A stretch of DNA of 7,092 nt from DASVDK01 sp036562265 [NCBI: Thermodesulfobacteriota bacterium] (GTDB lineage: Bacteria; DASVDK01): contig DATCKS010000340.1 in the NCBI GenBank assembly GCA_036562265.1, positions 1-7,092 on the forward strand, written 5' to 3'. The notes beneath the pieces were generated by a model. That model had not been told where the DNA came from and ran no database searches. It saw nothing but the letters and a program-made list of their open reading frames with translations. Shown piece by piece: positions 6,583-7,092 of the stretch. Position 1 is the first letter of the stretch, and each line of letters begins with the position of its first letter. Both the position numbers and the translations under genes were made by a program.

Positions 6583-6603
6583 GGGGGACGCTGCAGCGCC
6601 CCC
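6583..6603. repeat. Near-perfect inverted repeat, possible operator or hairpin
   Basis: GGGGG (6583-6587) pairs with CCCCC (6599-6603), and CGCTG (6589-6593) pairs directly with CAGCG (6594-6598), leaving only A6588 unpaired. As DNA it is a 21-bp near-palindrome centred about 28 bases upstream of the ene-reductase -35 box. That position would suit an activator or repressor site. No regulator gene is next to it, and GC-rich DNA yields such palindromes by chance. Confidence 0.35.
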
Positions 6604-6750
6604 CTCGGCCGTCGGCGAGGAGCGGACCACGGCCGGCCGGGACCCTCGGATCGCCCGACGCCGCCGTACGGCCGCTACCGGGGCCCGAGCGAGACCGCTC
6701 CACAGGGGCGCGAGGGGGCGCTCACCCGGGCGCCGCGCGGCGGGACCCGT

Positions 6751-6756
6751 CATAAT
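6751..6756 (+). promoter_or_regulatory. Weak -10-like element for the rightward gene
   Basis: CATAAT (five of six to TATAAT) sits 26 bases before a GGGGGGAGG ribosome site. I could find no acceptable -35 at 16-18 bases upstream, so the evidence is thin. Confidence 0.2.
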
Positions 6757-6796
6757 GGGGCGGCTCGTCCGCGGTCCAACCGGGGGGAGGTCGTCC

Positions 6797-6976
6797 GTGC
6801 AGGTCCACACCGTCGTCGACACGATCGTTCGGCCGCTTCGGGTCGGCCACGCCGGTCGCGCGGCTCCGGTCGCGACGGCGCCTTGCCGCCCGGCGCGGGC
6901 CGCCCGTCCGGCGACCGTGCGGCTCGCAGCCGCCCCGACGGCGCTGCCGTGCGACCTTTGGGGGTCGGCATCGTGA
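6797..6976 (+). CDS. Possible short leader ORF, unknown function
   Basis: A 59-codon frame starts at GTG 6797, six bases after a strong ribosome site, GGGGGGAGG (6782-6790). It ends at TGA 6974-6976, overlapping the GTG start of the next gene by four bases (GTGA), the arrangement usual for translational coupling. The product begins MQVHTVVDTIVRPLRVGHAG and then becomes rich in Ala, Arg and Pro with two cysteines; it has no membrane segment or motif. Composition of this sort arises easily in GC-rich DNA, so only the ribosome site and the overlap support it. Alternatively, the site serves a longer form of the downstream protein or is coincidental. Confidence 0.25.
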   Translation: MQVHTVVDTIVRPLRVGHAGRAAPVATAPCRPARAARPATVRLAAAPTALPCDLWGSAS

Positions 6977-7092
6977 CGGCAGCCCGGGTTGCGACCTCGG
7001 TGGCGGCGGCGGCGCTCTTCCTCGTGGTGCTCGTCGTGGCCGATGTCGGGCGCCGCGAACTGACGCCGCCGGCGCCGACCACGAGCAGGAGC
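6973..7092 (+). CDS. N-terminus of a membrane-anchored or exported protein, cut by the window end
   Basis: Forty codons are visible and continue past the edge. The translation begins MTAARVATSVAAAALFLVVL and continues into VVADVGRREL and a Pro/Thr-rich stretch. Residues about 5-24 form one strong hydrophobic helix after a single arginine, which fits a signal peptide or signal anchor; there is no cysteine for a lipobox. The Pro/Thr/Ser-rich stretch that follows (PPAPTTSRS) looks like a periplasmic linker. GTG 6973 is chosen for its place just before the helix, with GGGGG (6960-6964) eight bases upstream. GTG 6949 in the same frame would add eight residues. The gene is too short here to name. 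Confidence 0.5.
   Translation, partial: MTAARVATSVAAAALFLVVLVVADVGRRELTPPAPTTSRS

Larger units (their letters stand above)
6507..6972. other. Divergent intergenic region, no assured gene
   Basis: About 470 bases separate the ene-reductase start from the start of the rightmost gene. They contain a good candidate promoter for the ene-reductase, a near-perfect hairpin at 6583-6603, a weak -10-like CATAAT and a possible short leader ORF on the plus strand. The middle (about 6605-6745) is very GC-rich and open in several frames without any recognisable protein. No regulator gene is present. Confidence 0.5.

Noticed and set aside
4867-6822. Minus-strand open frame of 651 codons that would fuse a long N-terminal region to OsmC
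   Set aside because: Upstream of 5310 it reads the ene-reductase gene in the wrong frame and gives Arg/Ala/Pro-rich sequence. OsmC has its own strong ribosome site and a family-length product from 5310.

Overview
The window is GC-rich (roughly 70% by eye). Its first locus is an RND efflux operon, a system normally built across two membranes, so the DNA most likely comes from a Gram-negative, high-GC bacterium such as an acidobacterial, deltaproteobacterial or similar environmental lineage. I cannot place it more precisely from the sequence.

Layout. Positions 1-3816 (+) hold the 3' two-thirds or so of a periplasmic adaptor gene followed after 9 bases by a complete 1047-residue HAE1-type RND pump gene. 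These two form one operon that ends at 3816, with two GC-rich hairpins just downstream. Positions 3817-4304 carry no convincing gene but include a candidate promoter. A 122-residue cupin protein follows at 4305-4673 (+). The convergent gap at 4674-4866 contains a compact repeat cluster: two perfect 24-bp tandem copies plus a degraded inverted copy about 100 bp away, resembling a small non-autonomous repetitive element. On the minus strand are osmC (4867-5310) and an Old Yellow Enzyme-type ene-reductase (5430-6497), separated by 119 bp with a strong hairpin. The ene-reductase has a good candidate promoter. Positions 6498-6972 form a divergent spacer, possibly with a short leader ORF. The N-terminus of a membrane-anchored or exported protein runs off the right edge from 6973.

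How the genes fit together. The adaptor and pump would export hydrophobic or amphiphilic compounds with an outer-membrane channel that is not in the window. OsmC reduces organic hydroperoxides through a cysteine pair, and the ene-reductase reduces activated C=C bonds of electrophiles. The neighbourhood therefore reads as a general detoxification and stress region. It does not look like a specialised new system.

The points most worth a second look are the arginine replacing the usual proton-relay lysine of the RND pump, the repeat cluster at 4690-4860, the cupin with an altered metal-ligand set, and the short leader ORF overlapping the last gene by GTGA. I found no tRNA, rRNA, CRISPR array or intact transposase.
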